A stretch of DNA of 64,000 nt, from assembly GCA_023105745.1 (NCBI GenBank), contig JALGQZ010000001.1, positions 53,057,162-53,121,161 of the forward strand. The letters run 5' to 3'. The notes under the pieces are model-generated. The model searched no databases. It saw nothing but the letters and a program-made list of their open reading frames with translations, and was not told the DNA's origin. Below are positions 24,438-35,479 of the stretch, one piece after another. A program made the translations under genes and the position numbers. The DNA is from Austropuccinia psidii. Taxonomy: Eukaryota > Basidiomycota > Pucciniomycetes > Pucciniales > Sphaerophragmiaceae. Numbering within the stretch: the first letter of the stretch is position 1; each line of letters opens with the position of its first letter.

Positions 24438-25358
24438 TGTTTGAAGATAACCCAACAGAAGATAACCAAGCTACTGTTGAGAGGTTGGTGGAAGAAACTT
24501 GTCAAAGTTCTCCAACACCAGTTATCACCAAAAGAAAGAAAGCTAAGAAATTAGACTTTCCAGGACCCACCATTCAAGACTCTGAAGGTGAGCACCTCTT
24601 TTTATAATTGCCATAAAAGAATTTTTATTCTAAAATACTTTTATTTTTTTCTTATTCTTTAATTATGACTACCAGAAGAGGTTCCCAATACTCCATCCAA
24701 TCAGATGGAGCTGGACTCAGAGGTAGAATTGATCCCTCAAAAGGGAAAAGAAAGGGCAATATCCCCAGTGGAACAGAATCCACACAAGGAAGTGCCTTAT
24801 CCCAAAGGCAAGTCCCAGAAATGCCCATGATATCTGAGCCTGAATTAGAACTAAGTATGAGTAACTCAAACAGGTACAAATCACATTCAGAGGGCTCAAA
24901 TAGACATCTACATGAGCCAGTACAAGCAGTATTGCACAGTGTACAAAGACAAAGATTGGGAAATGTTGCCTCAAATACACCAAGGAGTGATGAACTCCTG
25001 GCACATCCTGAAAAAGTTCCTCAAAGAGGAGGAGATAGTGAAATACTTCAATGGATGGAATCCACTGTCATCCAAACCTCAAATCAAAAAAATCAAGGAT
25101 TACCATGCCAAAAAGAGGGAGGCAACCAAGGAAGAAGCCCCAGTAGCTTCTACCAGCAAGCCCCAAGCCAACCCACTTCCCCAAGAAGGGAAGAAGAACA
25201 AGAAAAAGCATTGGAGGAAACCATATTCCCCAAGCTACAGAATCCCAAGAATCCAAAAGGATGCCATGGACAATGTTTTCAACATGGCCAGAACCTTGAT
25301 GGAATTCAAGGACAAGGAAGAGCAAAGAATGAGACAACCTCATTTCCCAAAGAAATAA
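24438..25358 (+). CDS. E2 ORF1: spliced accessory frame overlapping the start of gag-pol
   Basis: Three exons: a 24438-24587, b 24676-24807, c 24874-25358 (TAA), about 255 residues. Exon a follows a pyrimidine-rich acceptor (TTTTTTAG|TGTTTG). Intron 1 is 24588-24675 (GTGAGC...CCAG). Intron 2 is 24808-24873 and would be GC-AG (AAAG|GCAAGT...ACAG, with CTAAG as a likely branch site); it contains in-frame stops. Exon phases are 2 and 1 throughout, exactly as in E1 and E3. Exon c encodes [40 protein letters not shown], a Lys-rich basic run, YRIPR and [11 protein letters not shown]. The start codon is not clear in E2: joining to the donor at 23251 gives GTG rather than ATG. No family is known to me. 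Confidence 0.6.
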
Positions 25359-28300
25359 CCTTGTCCAAAGATGTTGTAAATACTTTAACAGAAATTAAAA
25401 ATAGTATATTACCTCTAAAAGAAATTAAAGACAGTTTATTATCACTACAAGAAATAAATAACAATTTATCTTCTTTAACAAAAATTGTTGTGCAAAACAA
25501 GAAAGAAATTGACAACATTAAGTTTATTGTTGAAAATAATAAACCTAAGAATTTAATTGACAATACTCAAAAATTAATACAAGGACAACAAGAATTGTAT
25601 AAATACATAAAAGATATCAAAGACAAAACTTTGACAATCAATTATGATGTGAGTATTGACAATCTTACAGAAAAATTGAATAAATTAAGTATTTCTGTAG
25701 AAAAATTTGAAGAAAAGACTTCATCACACCAAAAATTACTTTTGGACCATGTGGAAAAAAGTGATGAAGCAAGAATGCATCTGAAAGATGATATTCAGAG
25801 TGAAATAAGACTTATCACTGAAAAAATGGATAAAATTAATGAGGCTAATTTAAATATGCCAAAGTTATCAACACCATTTTCTCATATAAGAAGCCCTGTT
25901 AAAACAAAAGAGGAATTGTCAAATCCTTTCATAACAGACTTGAGTCACCAAGATAATAACCAAGTCTTAATGAAGGAAGCACCTCAACTGAAAGAATGGC
26001 CAACATTCACAGGAGAAGGTGAATATGACCACATGTCATTCATTAAAACAATTGACATGTTACAAGAAGATTATGCCATACCAGATGAATTAATCACTGC
26101 AAGATTACATTCTTTGTTTGAGAAATCTGCAAAAAGATGGTATTATGGCATAAGACAAACAAATGGTAAAAATACCTGGTCTTGGTGGAAACAAGAAATA
26201 ATCACCAAGTGGGCAAATGATGCCTGGAGGTATAAGATAGAAAATGCATTTGAAAGCTCTTTCTTTGACCCAGAGAAAGACAAACCTTTAACTTGGTTCT
26301 TAAAACAAGCTGAAAGACTTAATGCACTATACCCAGAAATGTCACAGAAGATGGTGCATATGAAAATACTTAAAAAATGTGGAGGGGAACTAGAACATGC
26401 CCTAAGAAGCAGATGTATAGAACCATGCTCCACAGAAGAGTATATAAATGCACTAGAAGATATAGTGACAAGAACAAAAATTGGCAGGACTTGGAAAAAA
26501 TTGGACATTAAAAGCCCAAATAAACCATTTATCAGAAAAGATAAATCAAAAGAATCCTTTAAGCCCAATACATCCAACAATAATGAGCAAAGAAAATGCC
26601 ATAAATGTGGAGGTATTGGACACTTAGCCAATAATTGCCTTAAAAAAGCAAAGATTAATGAAATTGTGGAAACAGAAAGCCACAATGACAAAGAAGAGGA
26701 ATCTGACTCTGAAAAAGAAACAGAAGAGTCAGAAAGCTCTGAAAGTGATGAAATCAATATAATTAATGCACAAATTAATAATATTGACTTAATTTATGAA
26801 GTACTGGATGTTAATTCAAACTTACCACAAGTTGGAACATCTGACACAAACCTGACAAACATACAAGATGCCAAAATGTATAGAACCAAACCTGCAAGAG
26901 GAATGGGATATACAGCTGGAAAATCAAGTATAAGTATTGTTATGGTTGATAACCAGGAAGGAAAAGTTAACTTGGATACAGGAGCATATTGCACTTGTGT
27001 TGGCAAAAGTTATTTAAAAACCATTGTCCCAAATTTGCAAGAAAAACTTATGCCAATACAAGGTGTCAAATTTAGTAGTGCAAGTGAGAGCATGAAGCCC
27101 CTTGGAATAATTGATTTAACACTAATTTTTCCTCATCCCTCACAATGTGTTAGAATTAAAGTAGAGTTTGTAGTAATGGACAACTGTACTAGTAATCATT
27201 TTATACTTGGGAATGACTACTTATCAATCTATGGTATAGATATCTCCAACCAAAAAGACAGATATTTTACCATAGGAGATAACAAAAGACAAAAGTTTGG
27301 CTTCTTAAATAACAAAAAACAAATCACAGTTATTAAGAAGGAAGAAAAAATTCCAGAAAAAGAAATTTTTATATCTGAACAACTTAAATAGGCAGAATTC
27401 AATCAAGAATTAACAGAAAAAATGAAAGAAAAATTGATTGACCTCTTATTTAAGTATAAAAATGCCTTTGCAACTGACAAAGAGCCACTAGGTGCCATAA
27501 TTGGACATGAAGTGGATATAATTCTTAATGTAGAAAAGCCTTACCCACCTTTATTAAGAAGACCTGCTTATCCAGCCAGTCCAAGAGCTAGAGAAGCCTT
27601 AGAGGTACACATTAAAGAATTAATGGACCTTGGAGTATTAAGAAAGGTTGGACATAATGAACAAGTAGAAGTTACTACACCTGTCATTATAACTTGGCAT
27701 AATGGAAAGTCAAGGATGGTAGGAGACTTCAGAGCCCTGAATACCTATACCATTCCAGACAGATATCCAATACCCAGAATCCATGAGACATTGACCCAAT
27801 TGTCACAAGCTAAGTTCATCACAGCTATGGATGCTCTTAAAGGTTTTCATCAAAATGTCTTAACAGACAATGCCAAGAAACTACTAAGAATAATAGTCCA
27901 TTGTGGAATTTTTGAATACTTAAGAATGCCATTTGGGATAAAAAATGCACCTTCCCATTATCAAAGAATGATGAATACCATATTTCCTGAAGAATTATCA
28001 GAAGGATGGTTAATTATCTATATTGATGATATTATAGTTTGCTCAGAAACTTGGGAAAATCACCTTACAAGACTAGAAAGGGTACTACAGAAAATAGTTC
28101 AAGTGAATATGAAAATTTCCTTGAAAAAGTGTCATTTTGCATATAGTGAATTAAAAGCACTAGGACATGTGGTATCTGGACTTAGTCTAGGCATAGACAA
28201 AAATAAAGTAGCAGCAGTACTACTTAAACCAATGCCTCAAACCAAAAAAGAAATGCAATAATTTCTAGGATTTGCTGGTTACTATAGACAGCATATAAAG

Positions 28301-30463
28301 GACTTTGCAAAGATTGCTAAATCCTTGTATAAGCTATGTGACCAACAAACAGTCTATGAGATGACAGAAGAAAGAGTCAAGGCATATGAAGAATTGAAAA
28401 ATTCCTTAACAAATGCCCCATTTCTCCTAATGCCAGATTGGAAACTACCCTTCAAACTGTACATTGATGCTTGTGGAGAAGGACTAGGTGCTGCACTTCA
28501 CCAAACACAAATTATCAATGATAAACCAGTGGAAGGACCAATTTGTTTCATTTCAAGGCAAATAAAGCCAACAGAAGCAAGGTATGGAGCAAGCCAAATG
28601 GAATGCTTATGCCTAGTGTGGGCTTTAGAAAAATTGCATTATTATTTGGATGGCACAGTATTTGATGTAATCACAGACTGTAATGCTGTGAAATCACTAT
28701 TAAATATGAAGACTCCAAACAGACATATGCTAAGATGGCAAATTGCTATCCAGGAATATAGAGGAAATATGACTATTGCTCATAAATCTGGAAATATTCA
28801 CAAAAATGCAGATGGTCTCAGCAGATGGGCTCTAGCAAATACCCCTGACAATCCAGCATGGGTACCACAAGAAGAACACCATATAGAAGGAATATGTGTT
28901 ACAGACATTGGCACAGAATTCTTTAACCAAGTTAAAGAAAGCTATAAGACAGACAAAAATTGCCATATCTTAAGCCAACTTCTAATGAAATACTGCAAAG
29001 ATCCATCACTTTCATCAAAACTAGATGAAATATGGAAAAAGGCATATGATGAAGGAAGATTTCACCTCCTTGATGGAATCCTTTACCATAGAACAAAACA
29101 TACATGTGTTATGGCCTTAACAGACAGAACACTAATAAACACCATTTTACATGAGTGTCATGATAGTGTTGCATCTGGACATCTCTCAGAAGATAGGACA
29201 CTAGAGAGGGTGAAAACCTGTTCTTGGTGGCCAAATTGGAAGAAAGATGTTGCAGAGTACTGCCAGACCTGTGACAGATGTCAAAAAGCCAACAGAGCCA
29301 CAGGAAAGAAATTTGGAATGATGATCCAAATCCAAGAACCAAAATCCCCATGGGAAATAGTTCATATGGATTGGGTAACAGCCTTACCTCCAGGAGGAGA
29401 CAGGAGTTATAATGCATGCCTAGTGCTAGTTGACAGATACAGCAAAACTCCCATGTTCTTACCATGTCATAAAGATGACACAGCTATGGATACAGCCATA
29501 ATGATATGGAATAAAGTCATTAGCCACACAGGCTTATTCCAAAATATTATAAGTGACAGAGACCCAAAGTTCACTTCAGCATTATGGACAAATCTCCATA
29601 ACTTGTTTGGGACAAAATTATCATTCTCAACAGCTTATCATCCCCAAACTGATGGTTTAGCAGAAAGAATGATACAGACTCTAGAGGATATGATCAGAAG
29701 ATTCTGTGCTTATGGGCTAGAATTCAAAGATTCTGATGGTTTTACCCATGATTGGTGTACACTAATACCAGCACTTGAACTGGCATACAAGACATCAATC
29801 CATTCTTCCACTGGCAAAACACCAGCAATGCTAGAGAAAGGTTGGAATCCAAGACTTCCTTATGATACCCTCAAAAAGGACTTAGTGGATATACATCCAA
29901 CAGCAAGCAGTTTCAAGATAATGCTTGACAAAGCAAGACACCATGCAAACAGATGCATGCAAGATTCTTTTAAATATGCAAAAGAAAGATGGGATAAAAA
30001 TCATAAGCCACCTGATTTCAAAATAGGGGACTTGGTTTTAGTATCAACCCTTAATTTCAATAACATAAAAGGACCAAAGAAATTGAAAGATTCCTTTGCA
30101 GGACCATTTATGATAAAAGCACTTCATGGACCAAATGCTGTGCAATTGGAACTCACAGGTGAACTAATGAACAAACACCCAGCTTTCCCTGTAAGTCTGA
30201 TAAAACCTTACAGTTCAAGTGACAAAGAGTTATTTCCACTAAGAAATAAACCCCCACTTGAGATTCCCCCCTTGGAAGAAGGAGAGGAAAAGAAAATAGT
30301 AAAAGTCCTTAAAGAAAGAAGGACAAGAAACAAAAAAGAAAGAGAATACCTTGTAAGGTATAGAAATTCAACTCAAGAAGATGAATGGCTACTTGAGAAA
30401 GATATAACAAATGCTGATAAACTACTAAGAAGGTTCAGACATGAAAGAAAACCTGAAAAATAA
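24665..30463 (+). pseudogene. E2 gag-pol polyprotein with two in-frame stops
   Basis: One frame throughout, 1,932 residues if the stops TAG (27389-27391, residue 909) and TAA (28259-28261, residue 1199) are read as sense. In order: the N-terminal part overlapping ORF1 (to about residue 231), a predicted coiled coil (about 230-400), a capsid region (about 440-610, including EWPTFTGEGEYDH), a CCHC knuckle (645-658), protease LDTGA (770-774), RT with YIDD (about 1119-1122), RNase H (Asp near 1268), integrase D1569, D1631 and E1667 with 35 residues between the last two, and a chromodomain from about 1880. The ATG at 24665 lies inside ORF1 intron 1, 11 bases before its acceptor. The first stop replaces a residue between protease and RT; the second replaces the Ser of the SFLGF motif in RT. 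Confidence 0.92.
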
Positions 30464-30581
30464 AAAAGTTAAGCATTATTGAGCTTCAAGACTAACAAAG
30501 TCTATTGAAGAGGTAGGACAGTGGATGATACCCTTATCATACATATCAGATTGTGGTACAATCTTTTTTGGTGGTAGGGAA

Positions 30582-32606
30582 TGTGAGCCTTTGAGATATG
30601 ACCACATACCCAATAAGGTCACAAAAAGATTAAGAATAATTATACCTTTAATATAATTATACTAAAATTACTTAGAATAATTATACATTAAAATTAATTA
30701 CTTAAATATACAAAAAATACCATAAATTAACACAAAAATTGGTTTAACTTAAAAACCAATGAATAAACATGTAAAATAAATTATACCATTGGATTCCTCA
30801 TGGAAAAATACACATATACCATTTTTATGGCATATCTGTGAAGTCAATATTTAATGAATTATAAGGTATAATACCTTATAAAAACCATAAAATCCTCTTT
30901 ATCTCAGAAACCAATGAAACAACATGTGAAATAAATTGTACCAGTGGATTCCCCATAGAAATCCACACATAAAACAATTAATAAGCTAATTCTCAAAGTC
31001 AATACTTAAGGAATTATCCTGAATATATGCACTTTTTTGGTCAACGCATATATTCAAGGATCATAGCTAATATCTTCTAAACTATACATGATAGAATGAT
31101 GAACCAAAAATAAAGTTACCACGTAATTACTGTAAGAACACAGAAATGAACTTTATTTTACAAATTATAAACAAGGTTAAAACCTATGATGAAATATTGA
31201 TAAAAATCAACAGAGCTGTTGACCACTTTGTTGTGAAAGTGGTCCAAACTTAAAAAAAAGTATACAGTTGGATTCTACTAGTTCATTCGTGAAGAATGAT
31301 GTAATTTTTATTATTAAATTCAGGGTATAACCCCCTGAAATCAAGGTTTGAAGTTTAAAATATTGAATTTCGACAGAAAAGGTGAGTTACAAGAAAAATC
31401 ATCAAAATTAGAGTTTTTATGATGTAATGATAAGCTCTTGGCAGCATAATAAGGTTATGCCAGGCTATCAGAATTCACTCTCTGAATTGCTGTAGCGTGT
31501 AAATCTTAAAAGTTATTGAAGATCAAAGTTTGAGCTTAAATTGAGCAGTTATGATCACCTACTGTAACCTTAAATTAAGTTTAACAGTCACAAGAGTGAT
31601 AAAATTGGTGAATACTATTAGTTTATGATTAAAACTAATAAAATCCACGAAATTTGGGGTTCTGCCAAGCCTCTGATGTCATCAAACTTAAAGTTACAGT
31701 GATAACTTTAAATAATGGTGCAATAATGATGTAAGATGGTTTGATCATGATGTAATCACCCTCAAACCTTAAAATATTGATCAATTCCAGTGGATATGAT
31801 CAGTACACGTCTACTAGAAGCCTTTTGGACTCTAGGAGGGAGGTATTTACTATAAATAGAGCTCTTTTTACTCTATTTTCCCCTCAGACGCATCAAAAAC
31901 ATTAAATCAATTAAATCAAAAGGTAATTTTCTTTATTCTTTATATATAAAAGCATTATATTATTAAAGACCAAAGACCACCTTGCTATAATCATTCATTT
32001 TGACGTGATTAAATCATTTATTTAATTGTTTTTGTTAAAAATCTCTCTAAAACTCATTTCCACGTAAAAATCCAGAATAATTTGTAATTTTCTTTATTTT
32101 TATTGTAAATACAATTTGAAAAGGTTGTATTTATATTTTTTGGCGTAAAATACTTCAAAATTATCATATGAAGTGTTAAAAGTAGGTTATTCTCTCTTAT
32201 TATAATAATTTCTCTATTATTACTCTCTTAATAACTCTTTAATTAATATAAATAGTATTTATATTAATTCATAACTTTAATATTAGTAATATTATTGTTA
32301 TTAATTGTTTTTTATTAATAAAAGACAATTTTTTACGCCTTTATTATTTGTTGGTAACAATAATAAAGAGCTTTTTAATATATTAATTATTTTATATTAA
32401 TATATTTATTTATTATATTATATTTTCATAATATAAATTATATTATTATATTTATTTAATAATATAATTATTTTACGCCATAATAATAATAATTATTTAT
32501 TATTATTATATTTTTAATCTTATTTATTCAATTTATAAGGACATTCAGAGTACAATAAGTAATAAATTAGTAATTTTTACTTATTGTTTCATAGTCAAAC
32601 CTTACA
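30582..32606 (+). repeat. 3' LTR of E2
   Basis: 2,025 bp, differing from the 5' LTR at six positions by my reading, for example A/C near 22225 versus 30897, G/T near 23150 versus 31822, and A/T at the fourth base from the end. The TATA box copy is at 31851-31859. Confidence 0.95.
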
Positions 32607-32611
32607 CTTCT
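32607..32611. repeat. Target site duplication of E2 (right copy, cttct)
   Basis: Matches 21905-21909; the E1 sequence resumes directly after it. Confidence 0.92.
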
Positions 32612-32976
32612 CCTGACCCAGAAAGCTCTTGATGTGTAAGTAGGAGTTCATGGCCCCCTGCCAAAGGCTTGGGCAGATTTCCCACTCCTCTTCTTTGGCT
32701 GCTCTGAACCAATTTTTGTACTGGCTCTGATATATTTCTATTGCTGCCACTTGAAAATGGTTCAGCCCTGGAAATATTATCATAAATTAGTTCAGGCTCA
32801 GATTTCACGTCAAAATCTGTTGGTACAGACCTTGGGGAATGGGGGGCAACTCTGGCATCCTCCAAATGTGTCTTTCTTGTGGAAGACTTGGCACTTCTGG
32901 ATTTGGTCTTGCCTCTTCCTTGTCCACATCCATCTGGCTGGACTGAATAGTTGCTTCCATTTCTGGTATGCACCAT
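32612..32976 (-). CDS. E1 gag-pol, detached N-terminal part
   Basis: It starts at ATG 32976-32974 (an upstream in-frame GTG at 32982 is not needed) and reads MVHTRNGSNYSVQPDG, which matches MTTRRGSQYSIQSDG at the start of the E2 protein. It joins in frame to 21909 when E2 is removed. The start codon lies within ORF1 intron 1 (33027-32963), 11 bases before the acceptor, as in E2 and E3. The region is rich in Ser, Arg and Gly and looks unstructured; most of it is also ORF1 coding sequence or ORF1 intron. Confidence 0.8.
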
Positions 32977-33171
32977 TTTCACGTCAATTTAAAGATAAAA
33001 GGTGAAAATATAAGATAAAATACACACCTTTTGGTGGTAATTTAGCTTTTTCTGAGTTAAATAAGGTGCCTCTTTTAGCAATCTGCACCTCAATACTGTC
33101 TTCAGATTCTGGACTATTGATATATCTTTTACTGAGTCTGTTGCCAGCTGCACAGTATTTGATTAAAGACA
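32612..33171 (-). CDS. E1 ORF1: exons a, b and first part of exon c
   Basis: On the minus strand: exon a 33171-33028 (acceptor TTTTTAG|TGTCTTTAATC), intron 1 33027-32963 (65 nt, GTGTGT...CCAG), exon b 32962-32831 (132 nt, the same length as in E2), intron 2 32830-32768 (63 nt, GTCTGT...CCAG, with stops in frame), exon c 32767-32612 and then 21909-21497. Phases agree with E2 and E3. The 5' LTR has a strong donor, CCAACAA|GTAAGT, at 34084/34083. Joining it to exon a makes ATG across the junction in a good context (ACAATGTC), which gives a protein of about 281 residues. That intron (34083-33172) would remove the primer binding site from the mRNA. Confidence 0.6.
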
Positions 33172-33325
33172 CTAAAAAGAAATTATAAAAGAGAAAAAAT
33201 TATTTTTTATACTTTTTAAAATATTTTTAAAGATTTTTATAAGTTTTATATTTTTTAATATTAAAAAAATTATTCTTTTTAAAGAAAAAAAATTAAAATT
33301 TAAGATTTTGAATGAAAATTAATTC

Positions 33326-33415
33326 AGAGTAACTCAAAGAATAATTTTAAAAGTTTTTGGATGTGAAAAAAGCCACGTGTAAAAACAGTATAAAATTAAA
33401 CCAAATTCCTCAATG
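33326..33415 (-). promoter_or_regulatory. Conserved non-coding leader block of E1
   Basis: Counterpart of 24063-24150 in E2, including TTACACGTGG, CACATCC and TTCTTTGAGTTACTC. It lies inside the proposed long ORF1 intron, so it would be present only in unspliced RNA. Confidence 0.5.
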
Positions 33416-33542
33416 AAAAAAGATTTCCAAAACAATTTCAAAAATAAGAATTATTTTAACTTTAAAATGAAAGAAAAAAATATTAAATTAATATATTTTA
33501 GAGCTTAAAAATATATTAATTAACGGTACAAGGTTCAAAAAA

Positions 33543-33558
33543 CACGGCCAGGCCCCCA
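33543..33558 (-). other. Primer binding site of E1
   Basis: TGGGGGCCTGGCCGTG on the minus strand, two bases after the 5' LTR end, identical to that of E2. It is a GC-rich island in AT-rich surroundings. Confidence 0.65.
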
Positions 33559-33560
33559 AA

Positions 33561-35479
33561 TGTAAGATGTGACTATGAAACTGATGATAATATTACTATT
33601 AATCAACAGTACTATGTCTGTTCTTATGAAATATAATAATAAAAATTATTATAACCACAATTAAATAATTATAAAATTATTTCTTTCACGTGTTATACAC
33701 TACTAGTGATTATAACAGTGAGCAGTAATTGTCTACAAGAATCAATTACAAGAAGAATTTAATAATAAAAACTTCTTTTATTAAAATAATAAAATTATTT
33801 TAATATATAATTATCTTTTACAAGAATAATTATAAAGATAATTCTTGAAGAAAACTATTACTAGAGAAAAACTTTAAGAATTAAAGATAAATAACTCACT
33901 AATACTCCAAAGAACTTATTGATAGATAAAAGCAGAGAAATTTGATGTGGAATTGTGGATTTAAGGGATCAAAAGGATTTATAACAATATTACAACAATA
34001 TATAGTTGGATTCTATGATTTCACGTCTTTCTGATTGATTCTGAAAGATTAAAACACTTAAGAATAGTTGAACTAATACTTACTTGTTGGTAATAAAGAT
34101 TTAATAAATTGATAAGATGATTCTTGGAAAAAACAGCAAGAGGAGGCCTCTTTTAAGTCAACAACAGCTCACAGAGGCGTGCCATGGAGCAAACTGAAAA
34201 ACCAGTGAGTGAGAAAACAATAAACCTTTTTGGATTATTGATTGCATCATCAGTTGTCACATAAGATTATCATAATTACTTAATTGATGCTTTTACGTGA
34301 CTACCAACCCCAATATGGTTAAGAATAAAAGGAGTAACACTTGTAAATCTTCTTTTATTCTAAAATAATCATTGATTTCTCAAAGTTATCAATGTTATTG
34401 CCAATTTCATCACAGGTTGTAATTACTGTGAATTTTTGAAGATTCAGTGTTTCACGTAGAATAACCAAAAATGGACTGTAAGTAAAACTTTTAATTTTAC
34501 TAGTAAAACTGTAATTCTTTTTGGTTGTACCATAGATAATACAGTTCCCCTTTAGTCCTGAAAGTTTCAGAAGGATTCATTAAGAATTGTATTTTTAATG
34601 AATTTTTGAAGTTTTTACCTTATTTCTACGTAGAATTGCAAATAGCAGTGTTTTGCTGGTTGCTATGAGGTAAATCAATGAATATGGGTCCCAAAAGGGT
34701 TTTAATTACTCTTTTGGGGTTTATCCATGGAAAGTCATTAGTAATTGACATGGTTACAGGAGTGTAAGTAGCTCATTACCTCCTTGGCACGTCAAAATAG
34801 CAGGTTATTTGCTATTTTCTGGTGTTTTACAGTAGTTGTAACTTGGTAACCAAGTTCCCAAAGAGTTTTAGTTTACCAATTAGGCCAAGATGAGCCATGG
34901 ATCCATGCTCTGGAGCTATCCACGCCTCTGAGGCCTCAGAAGTTGGGTACCCTGGCTCTCTTTGATGTCTTTTGTCCCCCTTGCCTATTTTTTACGTCAA
35001 AATAGTAATTTAAGCTTAAAGTGAGATATCCACTATGGGTGTACCAAAAGTCCATGTAAGAATACCATGATATTAAGTGCTCAAAACATGCATAACACTA
35101 TTCTTAGTGTATATGTAACATGGGATTTCTCACTTTCCCATTATTTCGGCTAAAAATCAAGAAAAACAAAAATTTTCACGGATCTTTTATGTGGTATTAA
35201 TGATGTGGTATTGAAGTATTTTCCATTTTACCACCTCAAATACTTAAATTGAGCTTATTCACTCTATGGAGCTACCCTAGGTGAAATTTTGTGTAGAATC
35301 CAAATCTGGTCTTAAATCCATGGATTTACTTACTCAATAAAAAGTTATTCATCTTTTCTGAAATTGAAAATGATGAATTTTGGATATATGCATAACTTAT
35401 GAGTTGTGCATAATTCAAAATTTCTTTTTAAGATAATTGTGGCCTATTTGGGTATGTAAAATATACCTCAAGGCTCACA
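33561..35479 (-). repeat. 5' LTR of E1
   Basis: 1,919 bp, partner of 14513-16431. On the minus strand it contains TTAAAA (34156-34151) as a possible TATA-like box and the splice donor GTAAGT beginning at 34083. Confidence 0.92.

Larger units (their letters stand above)
21910..32606 (+). mobile_element. Ty3/gypsy chromovirus E2, nested in E1
   Basis: A complete element on the plus strand: LTRs of 2,025 bp (21910-23934 and 30582-32606), primer binding site at 23937-23952, ORF1 exons from 24438, gag-pol 24665-30463, polypurine tract 30570-30581, and target duplication cttct. By my reading the two LTRs differ at only six positions, making this the youngest insertion in the window, in agreement with its nesting in E1. 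Two in-frame stops break gag-pol. The internal region is related to E1 and uses the same primer binding site, but the LTRs share little with those of E1 beyond the ends. Confidence 0.95.
14513..35479 (-). mobile_element. Ty3/gypsy chromovirus E1, host of nested element E2
   Basis: A complete element on the minus strand once E2 is subtracted: 5' LTR 33561-35479, primer binding site 33543-33558, ORF1 and gag-pol, polypurine tract 16432-16443, 3' LTR 14513-16431, and a 5-bp duplication gtgag on both sides. By my reading the LTRs differ at about 11 of 1,919 positions, so the insertion is recent but older than E2. Before E2 landed (duplication cttct at 21905-21909 and 32607-32611) it had a continuous 1,900-codon gag-pol, so it was probably competent. 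Confidence 0.93.

Noticed and set aside
24374..24607. A separate small gene upstream of E2 gag-pol
   Set aside because: The frame crosses a good acceptor at 24437/24438 and donor at 24587/24588 shared with E1 and E3, so I treat 24438-24587 as exon a of ORF1.
25340..25358. Programmed -1 frameshift from ORF1 into gag-pol at TTTCCCAAAG
   Set aside because: The frames have the right relation and the heptamer TTTCCCA is in phase, but E1 lacks it at the same place, so I do not call it.
26143..29465. Minus-strand frames of 70-204 codons within E2
   Set aside because: Antisense shadows of gag-pol; they are open because the coding strand avoids certain codons.
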